A stretch of 16,082 bases of DNA from an uncultured Bacilli bacterium. Lineage in GTDB: Bacteria > Bacillota_I > Bacilli_A > RF39 > UBA660. A program made the translations under genes and the position numbers. The notes under the pieces are model-generated. The model searched no databases. It was not told the origin of the DNA and worked only from the letters and a program-made list of their open reading frames with translations. The stretch spans positions 1 through 16,082 of the forward strand of contig CANROY010000024.1 in the NCBI GenBank assembly GCA_947632355.1. Reading direction: 5' to 3'. Shown in pieces: positions 7,058 to 14,377 of this stretch; within the stretch, counting starts at the first letter, position 1, and each line of letters begins with the position of its first letter.

Positions 7058-7936
7058 ATGGATAAAATACAAAAAGATTTATATGGAATAACGTATTCTA
7101 TTTTAAACATCTATAAAAAATGTTTACAAGAAGATACCTTTCAAAACTACCTTCCTGAGTTAGAAATAGTATTACAAGAAGAACAATCAATTTATAATTC
7201 CTTATCTTACTCTGATTATCAAAACTATTTAAAAAAACTAAAATGTGATTCTATTAATGAATCCGAAATTCATAAAGTCATGAATAAACAATGCATTGGT
7301 AATCCAACTATTCGTATTTTAAACAAGCTTCATCATCATTTTCAAACCAAAGCCATGTTTAGTGAAGAAAAAATGATTGATCAAATGAGCTCCTATGATT
7401 TAACAGATTTAAGACTTTATTATGTTCAAAATATGATCTTTTTTCATCATTTACTTTATTACTATAAACGTTTTATAAAAGCAAACAATGATTTACAATA
7501 TGTCTTATTTTCTTCTTTACTCAATGTTTCTTTTCACTATCCTTATTTAGAGCAAGAATATATTGCTTTAGAAAAAGATATAAATAAAGAAATGAATTTG
7601 GATACGTTGCTTGCTTTTAGTGGTATTTTAAATATTCAAGAACATTTGAATATAACCAATATGAGAAATTTAGATGATTTTTTAAAAGGCTTTTTAAGTT
7701 ATTCTTTAGATGCTTTTTTAGGAGAAGGAGATAGTTCTTTTTTAAAAACGGTGGAAATCATTTATTTATTGGCTTTGTATCATTCTATTGATGATACTTG
7801 GGCAAGAAAGAGTGTGCTAGAAGATTTTAGCCCAAAAAAATATAGTTATTTAAGTCCGGAACAATTAGAATTTTTAAAAGATATAAGAGAGTATTTTATT
7901 CGTGATGAATTTTTAGAAAGAAATTTGCATCTATAA
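7058..7936 (+). CDS. Unrecognised helical protein, second of a tandem paralogue pair
   Basis: Protein of 292 residues, paralogous to the preceding one along its whole length: MDKIQK start, EEQSIYNSLS at 41-50, FSGILNIQEHL at 187-197, and YLLALYHSIDDT near 236-247 against FYLSLYSSISNT. Identity is modest, so the duplication is old. It is soluble and helical with several histidine and tyrosine clusters (for example HHLLYYYKRF near 130-139), but no metal-site or catalytic pattern stands out. The ribosome site AGGAGG at 7044-7049 overlaps the stop codon of the first copy, so the two are translated in series, this copy probably at a higher rate. No terminator separates it from miaB. Function unknown. 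Confidence 0.82.
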   Translation: MDKIQKDLYGITYSILNIYKKCLQEDTFQNYLPELEIVLQEEQSIYNSLSYSDYQNYLKKLKCDSINESEIHKVMNKQCIGNPTIRILNKLHHHFQTKAMFSEEKMIDQMSSYDLTDLRLYYVQNMIFFHHLLYYYKRFIKANNDLQYVLFSSLLNVSFHYPYLEQEYIALEKDINKEMNLDTLLAFSGILNIQEHLNITNMRNLDDFLKGFLSYSLDAFLGEGDSSFLKTVEIIYLLALYHSIDDTWARKSVLEDFSPKKYSYLSPEQLEFLKDIREYFIRDEFLERNLHL

Positions 7937-7951
7937 AAAGTATGTTATAAT
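7924..7951 (+). promoter_or_regulatory. Promoter upstream of miaB
   Basis: A perfect TATAAT at 7946-7951 is preceded by TG at 7943-7944 (extended -10), with a weak -35 (TTTGCA 7924-7929) 16 bases upstream, inside the end of the previous gene. miaB may therefore be transcribed both from here and by read-through. Confidence 0.6.
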
Positions 7952-7973
7952 AAAAAAGCAAGGAGGGGATTTT

Positions 7974-9398
7974 ATGCATTTACCTAATTTAGAAGAAGCC
8001 CGTAAAAGAACAGATAAAAAAGTAGAAGAAAAAACAGTGGAGTATCAATATCCTAAGGCTTTTTTAAATAAAAAATATTTTTTAAGAACGTATGGTTGTC
8101 AAATGAATATGCATGATTCAGAAGAAATTAAAAAGTATTTAGAACTTTTAGGTTTTGTTGAAACCACAACATTAGAAGAGAGTGATTTGGTTGTTTTAAA
8201 TACTTGTGCGATTAGAGAAAATGCCCACGAAAAGGTTTTTGGGTATTTGGGACGTTGTAAACATTTAAAAAGAGAAAAGCCAGATTTAATCATTGCCATT
8301 GGTGGTTGTATGAGCCAAGAAGAGGGTGTTGCAAACGAAATTAAAGAAAAGCATCCTTATGTCGATATCGTTTTTGGAACACATAATATTAGTGATTTAC
8401 CGAAAATGCTTTTAGAAAAAAAAGAAAAACAAACCATTGAAGTGTATAGTATTGAAGGAGACGTCTACGAACAGATCGAATACAAAAGAGATTCGAATAT
8501 AACGGCTTGGGTCAATATTATGTATGGTTGTGATAAATTTTGTACGTATTGTATTGTTCCTTATACAAGGGGAAAACAAAGAAGTAGAAAGTTAGAACCA
8601 ATTGTTAAAGAAGTAGAAGAGTTAAAACAAAAAGGGTATAAAGAAGTTACTCTTCTTGGTCAAAATGTAAATGCTTACGGAAAAGATTTAGAAGAAGGCT
8701 ATGATTTTAAAGATTTACTAGAACGTGTTGCCAAAACAGGTATAGAACGCATTCGTTTTGTCACAAGTCATCCTTGGGATTTTACGGATGAAATGATTGA
8801 AGTGATTGCTAAATACGATAATATTATGCCTTATATTCATTTGCCTTTACAAAGTGGAAGTGATCGTATTCTAAAACTAATGGGAAGACGTTATACGAAA
8901 GAGGAGTATTTGACTCTGTTCCATAAAATTAAAGAAAAGATTCCGAGTGTTTCTGTTACAACGGATATTATTGTTGGTTTTCCAAATGAAACCGAAGAAG
9001 ATTTTTTAGAAACGCTAGATGTTGTCAATACTTGTCAATTTGACTCTGCTTTTACATTTATTTACAGTCCTAGAGAAGGAACTCCTGCCAGTAGGATAAA
9101 AGATAATGTTACAATAGAAGAGAAAGAAGAACGTTTACAAAGATTAAATGCTTTAGTAAATACGTATTCTTTAAAAAAGAATAAAGTTTTAGAAGGAAAA
9201 ATTGTACCGGTTCTTGTTCTTGGTGAAAATGAAAAAGATAAAACCAAAGTTTATGGGTATACTGATACTATGAAACTAATAAATATTAGTAATGGAAAAG
9301 ATTGTATTGGGCAAATAGTACCAGTCAAAATTACGGAAGCCAAGAGTTTTAGTCTAGATGGTGAATTAGTAAGTGAGGGTGAAGAGATTTATGGATAA
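7974..9398 (+). CDS. miaB: tRNA-2-methylthio-N6-dimethylallyladenosine synthase (MiaB)
   Basis: Radical-SAM methylthiotransferase that converts i6A37 to ms2i6A37 in tRNAs reading UNN codons, stabilising codon pairing. It has 474 residues. The N-terminal UPF0004 domain carries cysteines 42 (RTYGCQMN, followed by DSE), 78 (LNTCAIRENA) and 112 (GGCMSQ), ligands of the auxiliary iron-sulfur cluster. The radical-SAM motif is YGCDKFCTYCIVPY with Cys186, 190 and 193. The C-terminal TRAM domain spans roughly 400-465. GCQMN with DSE and the NTCAIRENA motif favour MiaB over MtaB or RimO. ATG 7974 has a strong AAGGAGGGG site. Its 3' end overlaps the permease start by eight bases. Its substrate modification needs MiaA, which is not in the window. 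Confidence 0.97.
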   Translation: MHLPNLEEARKRTDKKVEEKTVEYQYPKAFLNKKYFLRTYGCQMNMHDSEEIKKYLELLGFVETTTLEESDLVVLNTCAIRENAHEKVFGYLGRCKHLKREKPDLIIAIGGCMSQEEGVANEIKEKHPYVDIVFGTHNISDLPKMLLEKKEKQTIEVYSIEGDVYEQIEYKRDSNITAWVNIMYGCDKFCTYCIVPYTRGKQRSRKLEPIVKEVEELKQKGYKEVTLLGQNVNAYGKDLEEGYDFKDLLERVAKTGIERIRFVTSHPWDFTDEMIEVIAKYDNIMPYIHLPLQSGSDRILKLMGRRYTKEEYLTLFHKIKEKIPSVSVTTDIIVGFPNETEEDFLETLDVVNTCQFDSAFTFIYSPREGTPASRIKDNVTIEEKEERLQRLNALVNTYSLKKNKVLEGKIVPVLVLGENEKDKTKVYGYTDTMKLINISNGKDCIGQIVPVKITEAKSFSLDGELVSEGEEIYG

Positions 9399-10524
9399 GA
9401 AAAAGAAAACCGAACTCAATATGGAAAATGTGAATGAAGTCGTTAGTTTATCAAGTAAGATTTTACATATTTTATATGTAGCCATGATTATTGCTTGTGT
9501 TCTAATCGTAACAATTCTAGTAAAAGAATGGGGTATTTTTACATTCTTATTAACGCTTTTAAAAGTTCTATCTCCTTTATTTATAGGATTTGTGATTGCG
9601 TGGTTGTTTAATCCTTTGGTAAAGAAACTAGAAGCAAAGGGAATACCAAGAATTGCGGGAAGTATTATTGTGTATATTATTTTTGTGATTCTATTTGTTG
9701 TCTTCTTAAAATTCTTAGTCCCAACCGTTTATACGCAAGTGAATGATTTAATAAGAAACTTACCAAATATATTTAATGAAGTAAAAACCGGTATTAATGA
9801 TATTTTCCATCGCTTTAGTCATGTGGAAGGTATCGATGTTGAAGCCATACGTTTAAATGTTATGAATACTATGGAAAGTAAATTAACGGATTTTACAACG
9901 ACATTCCCTGCACTACTTTTAAATATGGTTGGTAAATTCTTCTCTAGTTTGGTTACAATTGCCTTAGGTTTATTTATTGGACTTTATATGTTATTTGATT
10001 TTGATTCCATTAGTAAACACTTCTTAAGTTTACTTCCAGAACGCAAGCAATTTGAAGCCCAAGTGTTACTAAACAATATTGGTGGAGAAGTAAGAAAAAG
10101 TGTCAATGGAACTTTACTTGTTGCCACCATGGTCTTCGTGTGTGATTCGATTGGCTTTGCTGTTATTGGTTTACAAGCTCCTGTGCTATTTGGTCTATTT
10201 TGTGGAATCACGGATTTAATTCCTTATATTGGACCTTATATAGGTGGAGCACTTGCGGTCATTATTGGATTTAGTCAAAGTACTTTTATTGGAATTATGA
10301 CTTTACTCATTTGTGTTGTTGTACAATGTGTTGAAAACTTTATTTTACAACCAGTTGTTATGAGTAAGACAATGAAACTACATCCCGTTACTATTATGAT
10401 AGGCCTTTTGATTTTTAATAATTTCTTTGGTATAATAGGTATGATTTTAGCAACCCCATGTATTGCTTTATTAAAAGTAATTTGGGAATTTATTCGAGAC
10501 AAATATCAATTGTTTCAAAAATAA
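9391..10524 (+). CDS. AI-2E family transporter (permease)
   Basis: Integral membrane protein of 377 residues of the AI-2E family (PF01594). Members export or transport varied small molecules or ions; the substrate cannot be set from sequence. Hydrophobic segments lie near 24-44, 48-72, 89-110, 176-200, 241-262, 265-280, 284-312 and 333-366, with a soluble stretch near 115-170. Family signatures are DLIPYIGPYIGG (275-286) and ENFILQPVVMSKTMKLHP (315-332). The start is ATG 9391, eleven bases after GAGGG; an in-frame GTG at 9373 would add six residues but lacks a clear site. The gene overlaps miaB by eight bases, so the two are co-translated. Its stop codon lies inside the first arm of the downstream T-box leader. 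Confidence 0.93.
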   Translation: MDKKKKTELNMENVNEVVSLSSKILHILYVAMIIACVLIVTILVKEWGIFTFLLTLLKVLSPLFIGFVIAWLFNPLVKKLEAKGIPRIAGSIIVYIIFVILFVVFLKFLVPTVYTQVNDLIRNLPNIFNEVKTGINDIFHRFSHVEGIDVEAIRLNVMNTMESKLTDFTTTFPALLLNMVGKFFSSLVTIALGLFIGLYMLFDFDSISKHFLSLLPERKQFEAQVLLNNIGGEVRKSVNGTLLVATMVFVCDSIGFAVIGLQAPVLFGLFCGITDLIPYIGPYIGGALAVIIGFSQSTFIGIMTLLICVVVQCVENFILQPVVMSKTMKLHPVTIMIGLLIFNNFFGIIGMILATPCIALLKVIWEFIRDKYQLFQK

Positions 10525-10724
10525 GTAATCGTTTTGAGAATAAGAAAGTTTATAGGAATTATTTTATAGAGAGTCTTCGTTGGTGGAAAAAAGACAAAGA
10601 AACCTATAAATGTGCTACTTATTTTAGATTAATCGGGTAATTTCGTTATCAATCAATTAAGTAAACTAGAGGATGGTACCGCAGAATTGCTCCTTATTGA
10701 TTTATGAGTAATTCTGTTTTTTTT
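10518..10724 (+). promoter_or_regulatory. T-box leader, alanine specifier
   Basis: tRNA-sensing leader RNA. Stem I closes with 10518-10526 (AAAATAAGT) pairing to 10617-10625. A second helix pairs 10549-10556 (TTTATAGG) with 10603-10610. A GAGAG then GTCTT/AAGAC arm (10573-10577 with 10591-10595) holds the usual GTTGGTGGAAA segment. GCT at 10614-10616 sits in the specifier position, an alanine codon. The T-box sequence AGGATGGTACCGC is at 10670-10682; its TGGT would pair with a tRNA ending ACCA, as expected for tRNA-Ala. A terminator follows at 10682-10724. Uncharged tRNA-Ala should favour antitermination and raise expression of the kinase-like gene and alaS. No clear promoter was found just upstream, so the leader may be fed by read-through from miaB and the permease. 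Confidence 0.92.
10682..10724 (+). terminator. T-box regulated terminator
   Basis: CAGAATTGCTC at 10682-10692 pairs with GAGTAATTCTG at 10706-10716 (one T-G wobble or mismatch), followed by eight T (10717-10724). The 5' arm overlaps the end of the T-box motif, as needed for the switch with the antiterminator. Confidence 0.9.
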
Positions 10725-10735
10725 ATGGAGGAAGT

Positions 10736-11260
10736 ATGAAAGTAATATTAATTGCAGGAAAGAGTGGAAGTGGAAAGTCTACACTTGGAAAAACCATTGT
10801 TAAGTTATTAAACGATAAAGGTATTGCTGCATTACAAACAGAGTTTAGTAAATATATAAAACTCTATGCGAAAGAAATGTTAAATTTAAAAGAGAATAGC
10901 GATAAACCTCGTCGTTTTTTACAAGAAATGGGGTCCTATATAAGAGAAAACTTATTTGATAAAAATTTCTTTATTAAAAGGATGCTTGAAGACATTAAAG
11001 TGTATGAAAGTTCTTTTGTTGTAGTGGTGATTTCAGATGTTCGTTTAATACAGGAAATAGAAGAAATGAAAAAAAGTAATTATGAAGTTATAAGTATATA
11101 TGTTGAAAGTTCGAAAGAAAATGATTTGACAGAAGAAGAAAAGAATCATATTACAGAAAAAGAACTTGAAAATTATCAGAATTTCGATTATCGTATAAAA
11201 ATAGAAAGTGAGCAAGATATTTTAAAATTTGCGAAACAAATTATAGAAGGAGAGAAGTAA
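10736..11260 (+). CDS. P-loop nucleotide-kinase-like protein
   Basis: Small cytoplasmic kinase of 174 residues. The Walker A motif GKSGSGKST is at 8-16. RRFLQEMGSYIR (59-70) and ISDVRLIQEIEEM (99-111) match the substrate and DVR segments of the deoxynucleoside-monophosphate-kinase and phosphomevalonate-kinase-like superfamily. HITEKELENYQNFDYRI (138-154) matches its HxSExxL...FDxxI tail. The phosphate acceptor is therefore likely a nucleotide or other small molecule, but cannot be named. GGAGG at 10727-10731 directly follows the T-box U run, four bases before ATG 10736. The stop is one base away from the alaS ATG, so both genes lie under the same alanine T-box. A dephospho-CoA-kinase-like role is less likely. 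Fold sure; substrate open. Confidence 0.8.
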   Translation: MKVILIAGKSGSGKSTLGKTIVKLLNDKGIAALQTEFSKYIKLYAKEMLNLKENSDKPRRFLQEMGSYIRENLFDKNFFIKRMLEDIKVYESSFVVVVISDVRLIQEIEEMKKSNYEVISIYVESSKENDLTEEEKNHITEKELENYQNFDYRIKIESEQDILKFAKQIIEGEK

Positions 11261-11261
11261 A

Positions 11262-13019
11262 ATGAATTTAAAAGATCTTTATATTAATTTTTTTGTGAGT
11301 AAAGGACATAAACAAATTCCAAGTGCTCCGGTTGTACCTGAAAATGATCCATCCGTTTTATTTAATACGGCGGGTATGCAACCATTAATTCCTTATTTGA
11401 TGGGGCAAGCACATCCTTATGGAACACGTTTATGTGACTATCAAAAGTGTGTACGTACCAATGACTTAGATAGTGTTGGGGATACAACCCATCATACCTT
11501 CTTTGAAATGTTAGGAAATTGGAGTTTAGGAGATTATTTTAAAAAAGAAAGTATTACTTGGAGTTTTGAATTTTTAACAGAAGTTTTACATATTCCTGTT
11601 AATAAACTTGCTGTTACGGTATATAAAGGAGAAGGTAATATTCCCTTTGATAAAGAAAGTTATGAATTGTGGAAAAACTTAGGCATTCAAGAAAGTCGTA
11701 TAGCAAAAACAGTAGAAGACAACTTTTGGATAGCAGGGGCATCAGGTCCATGTGGACCAGATACCGAAATCTTCTATTTTCGAAGTGAGGAAGAAGTACC
11801 GGATACGTTTGACTCAGAAGATGACCGTTGGGTAGAAATTTGGAACAATGTATTTATGCAATACTATAAAGATAGTGATGGAACAATTACGGAACTTCCA
11901 AAGAAAAATGTCGATACGGGTATGGGTGTAGAACGTACAACGGCCATTTTAGAAGGTGTCAACGATAACTATGCTTCTAGTATTTGGAAAGATGTGATTG
12001 AACTGATTTCTTCTATTTCCAATCTTCCATATGAAGGCAATGAAAAATCAATGCGTATTATCGCTGACCACTTAAGAACTGCTGTTTTTATTAGTGCAGA
12101 TCCATCCGGTATCAAACCAAGTAATACAGACCAAGGCTATATATTAAGAAGATTAATTCGCCGTGCGATTCGTCATGCCAAGAGATTAAATATCGATATT
12201 AATAGTGATTGGGAAAGTAGAATAGCAAAACTTATTTTAGATAAATATAAAAAGTATTATCACGAACTAGAAGAAAATGAAAGTGTTGTTCTAGAAGTAT
12301 TAAAAACCGAAAAAGAAAAGTTTAATCGTACCTTAGAAAAAGGATTAAGAGAATTTGAAAAAGTTACCAAAAATCACGAAAATATAAGTGGAGAAGAGGC
12401 TTTCCATCTATACGATACGTATGGCTTTCCAATTGAACTTACGGTGGAACTTGCAAGTGAACTTGGTTTATCCGTTGATGAAGCCGGTTTCAAAGAGAAA
12501 TTTAAAGCCCATCAAGAACTATCAAGAACGGCTTCGCAAGGAAAATTTAAAGGTGGTCTTGCAGGGAATAGTGAAATTGAAACCAAATACCATACGGCTA
12601 CGCACTTATTAAACGCTGCTTTAAAAAGAGTCGTAGGACCGGATGTTCACCAAAAGGGAAGCAATATTACGAGTGAGCGAATGCGTTTTGACTTTTCTTG
12701 TGACCACAAACTAAGTGAAGAAGAAAAAGAAAAGACAGAAAAACTAGTAAACGAGTGGATACAAAAAGGACTTCCAGTAAGTGTGGAAGAAATGAAAAAA
12801 GAAGATGCTTTAAGAAGTGGTGCTGAGTGTATGTTTATCGAAAAATATCCGGATATTGTTACTGTTTATTCAATTGGAGATGTCTCAAAAGAATTATGTG
12901 GAGGACCACACGTAGAAAATACCAAAACGCTTGGAACTTTTAAAATTAAAAAAGAAGAAGCAAGTAGTGCAGGGGTTCGTAGAATAAAAGCCATCTTAGA
13001 AACGAATGAAGAAGAGTGA
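11262..13019 (+). CDS. alaS: Alanyl-tRNA synthetase, compact form
   Basis: Charges tRNA-Ala. At 585 residues it is far shorter than the usual 870 or so. The catalytic core is intact: PLIPYLMG near 41-48, RTNDLDSVGDTTHHTFFEML (65-84) as motif 2, and DTGMGVERTTAILEG (218-232) as motif 3. The tRNA-recognition helices run to about 410. A short linker then leads straight to the editing site, with HTATH (His444, His448) and CGGPH (Cys546, His550) zinc ligands, and the protein stops soon after SSAGVRRIKAILE. Missing are the beta-barrel part of the editing region (the usual TPFYAExGGQ) and the whole C-terminal DHHA1/C-Ala domain. The end is natural: a terminator follows immediately. From memory, such short AlaRS are common in candidate-phyla bacteria. 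Regulated by the T-box upstream of the kinase-like gene. Confidence 0.95.
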   Translation: MNLKDLYINFFVSKGHKQIPSAPVVPENDPSVLFNTAGMQPLIPYLMGQAHPYGTRLCDYQKCVRTNDLDSVGDTTHHTFFEMLGNWSLGDYFKKESITWSFEFLTEVLHIPVNKLAVTVYKGEGNIPFDKESYELWKNLGIQESRIAKTVEDNFWIAGASGPCGPDTEIFYFRSEEEVPDTFDSEDDRWVEIWNNVFMQYYKDSDGTITELPKKNVDTGMGVERTTAILEGVNDNYASSIWKDVIELISSISNLPYEGNEKSMRIIADHLRTAVFISADPSGIKPSNTDQGYILRRLIRRAIRHAKRLNIDINSDWESRIAKLILDKYKKYYHELEENESVVLEVLKTEKEKFNRTLEKGLREFEKVTKNHENISGEEAFHLYDTYGFPIELTVELASELGLSVDEAGFKEKFKAHQELSRTASQGKFKGGLAGNSEIETKYHTATHLLNAALKRVVGPDVHQKGSNITSERMRFDFSCDHKLSEEEKEKTEKLVNEWIQKGLPVSVEEMKKEDALRSGAECMFIEKYPDIVTVYSIGDVSKELCGGPHVENTKTLGTFKIKKEEASSAGVRRIKAILETNEEE

Positions 13020-13037
13020 AAAATACACTCTTTTTTT
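13012..13037 (+). terminator. alaS terminator
   Basis: AAGAGTG at 13012-13018 pairs with CACTCTT at 13026-13032 around a seven-base A-rich loop, followed by a run of seven T. The 5' arm includes the first two bases of the alaS stop codon. Confidence 0.88.
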
Positions 13038-13056
13038 AATATTCCAAATCTTTTTC

Positions 13057-13085
13057 TTTATAAAACCATTTTTTATGTGTATACT
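13057..13085 (+). promoter_or_regulatory. Promoter of the M16 peptidase pair
   Basis: TATACT at 13080-13085 with a weak -35 (TTTATA 13057-13062) at 17 bases. AGAGG at 13095-13099 then sits six bases before the ATG at 13106. Confidence 0.5.
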
Positions 13086-13105
13086 ATTAATTGAAGAGGT
13101 GCATT

Positions 13106-14377
13106 ATGAAATACCAAAAGTTTGAATTTGATACCTACAACATTTATACGATAAAAACCGATAAATTTAAGAATTGCCATATGGAAATTACGTTTTATGA
13201 TAATGCGAAACCTGAAGAATTAGGTCTTCGTAATTTTTTAGTGGATATGTTATGTCATTCTTCTAAGAAATACCCAAAAAGAAAAGATTTAGTGATTAAA
13301 TTAGAAGAATTGTATCAATCCTATTTCTATGGAGTTTCTAGTCGTGTTGGCAATATGGTGATGAATAGTTTCATTTATGATTTTATTAATCCAGAATTTG
13401 TAAATGATCCTAAGTTTTTAGAAAATACTTTAAAATTGCCATTTGAAGTTTTAGAAAATCCTAATGTTACCAATGCGGCGTTTGATGAAAGAACTTTTAA
13501 AATCATTCAAAAACGTATTCTATCGGATATTGAATCGATTAAAGAAAATCCAACGAATTATGCTTTTCGTCGAGCTTTATACCATATGGATAAAGATTCC
13601 ATTACTTCAAAAAGTGTTTTAGGTACCAAAGAAGAAGTCGAAGCCATCACGAAAGAAAGTCTATACGCTTACTATGAAAAATTTATCAAAAAAAGTTTAT
13701 GCAATATTTATATCATTGGAGACTTAGATATGGAAGAAGTTGCCAAGATTATTCATAAGAATTTTCATAACAATTGTTTAAAGAATCATCGTGTCGAAGC
13801 CTTCGTTGAAAATAAAACGAGAAAGAAAGAAAAGATTTTTAAAGAACAAGGAGATTTTTCTCAAAATCGTTTGGTAGTCGGGTTTAATTTAGAAAAATTA
13901 ACGAAAGAAGAAATGGCTTGCACTTTAACTTTCTTTAACGAAGTTTTATGCTCTGGTGGTTTAAAAGCCAAGATTTACAAATCTTTACGTGAAGATAATG
14001 AACTTTGCTATAGTGTTTCAAGTATAAATTCCAAATATGACCATATGTATTTTATTTATGTTGGTTTGGATAAAAAGAATGTTCCTCTTGCCATTAAATT
14101 AATTAAAAAATGTGTCAAAGAAATGGCTCAAGGAAAAATTAGTGAAGAAGAAATGGATTTTGCTCGCAAGCAATTACTTACTTATTTAGATGTCGTTATG
14201 GATAATCAAAATAGTTTAATTAATAATTATACGTTCCATACGATTGCGAATGGTCCTTTATTTGATGAATTAAAAGAAAGTGTTAAAAACATTACTGCAA
14301 ATGATTTAAAAAATTTGGGTAAGAAGTTAAAACTAAACTTTATTTATGAATTAGAAAGTAAAGGAGAAGAAGCATGA
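13106..14377 (+). CDS. M16 peptidase-like protein without zinc motif (YmfF-like)
   Basis: Protein of 423 residues with the two-lobe M16 (pitrilysin-type) layout. The first lobe should carry HxxEH near residue 45-55, but LRNFLVDMLCHSS is found there, so no zinc site can form. The second lobe keeps the family's Arg/Tyr pair in LREDNELCYS (Arg295, Tyr302) and a glycine-rich GGLKAK just before. This fits the non-catalytic partner of a heterodimer, as in the YmfF/YmfH pair of Bacillus subtilis, which occurs in the same order. ATG 13106 is preferred over an in-frame TTG at 13091 because of the AGAGG site between them. The stop overlaps the next start as ATGA, implying equal, coupled production. The peptide substrate is unknown. 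Confidence 0.85.
   Translation: MKYQKFEFDTYNIYTIKTDKFKNCHMEITFYDNAKPEELGLRNFLVDMLCHSSKKYPKRKDLVIKLEELYQSYFYGVSSRVGNMVMNSFIYDFINPEFVNDPKFLENTLKLPFEVLENPNVTNAAFDERTFKIIQKRILSDIESIKENPTNYAFRRALYHMDKDSITSKSVLGTKEEVEAITKESLYAYYEKFIKKSLCNIYIIGDLDMEEVAKIIHKNFHNNCLKNHRVEAFVENKTRKKEKIFKEQGDFSQNRLVVGFNLEKLTKEEMACTLTFFNEVLCSGGLKAKIYKSLREDNELCYSVSSINSKYDHMYFIYVGLDKKNVPLAIKLIKKCVKEMAQGKISEEEMDFARKQLLTYLDVVMDNQNSLINNYTFHTIANGPLFDELKESVKNITANDLKNLGKKLKLNFIYELESKGEEA

Noticed and set aside
10463..10515. Promoter for the T-box leader
   Set aside because: TTGCTT, TTTATT and TATCAA elements are present but not with workable spacing; none stands out.
10458..10640. 60-codon frame across the end of the permease gene and the T-box
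   Set aside because: The sequence is fully explained by the permease reading frame and the T-box stem I structure.
12388..12612. 74-codon + strand frame inside alaS
   Set aside because: It lies wholly inside the conserved AlaRS frame in another phase and has no ribosome site.
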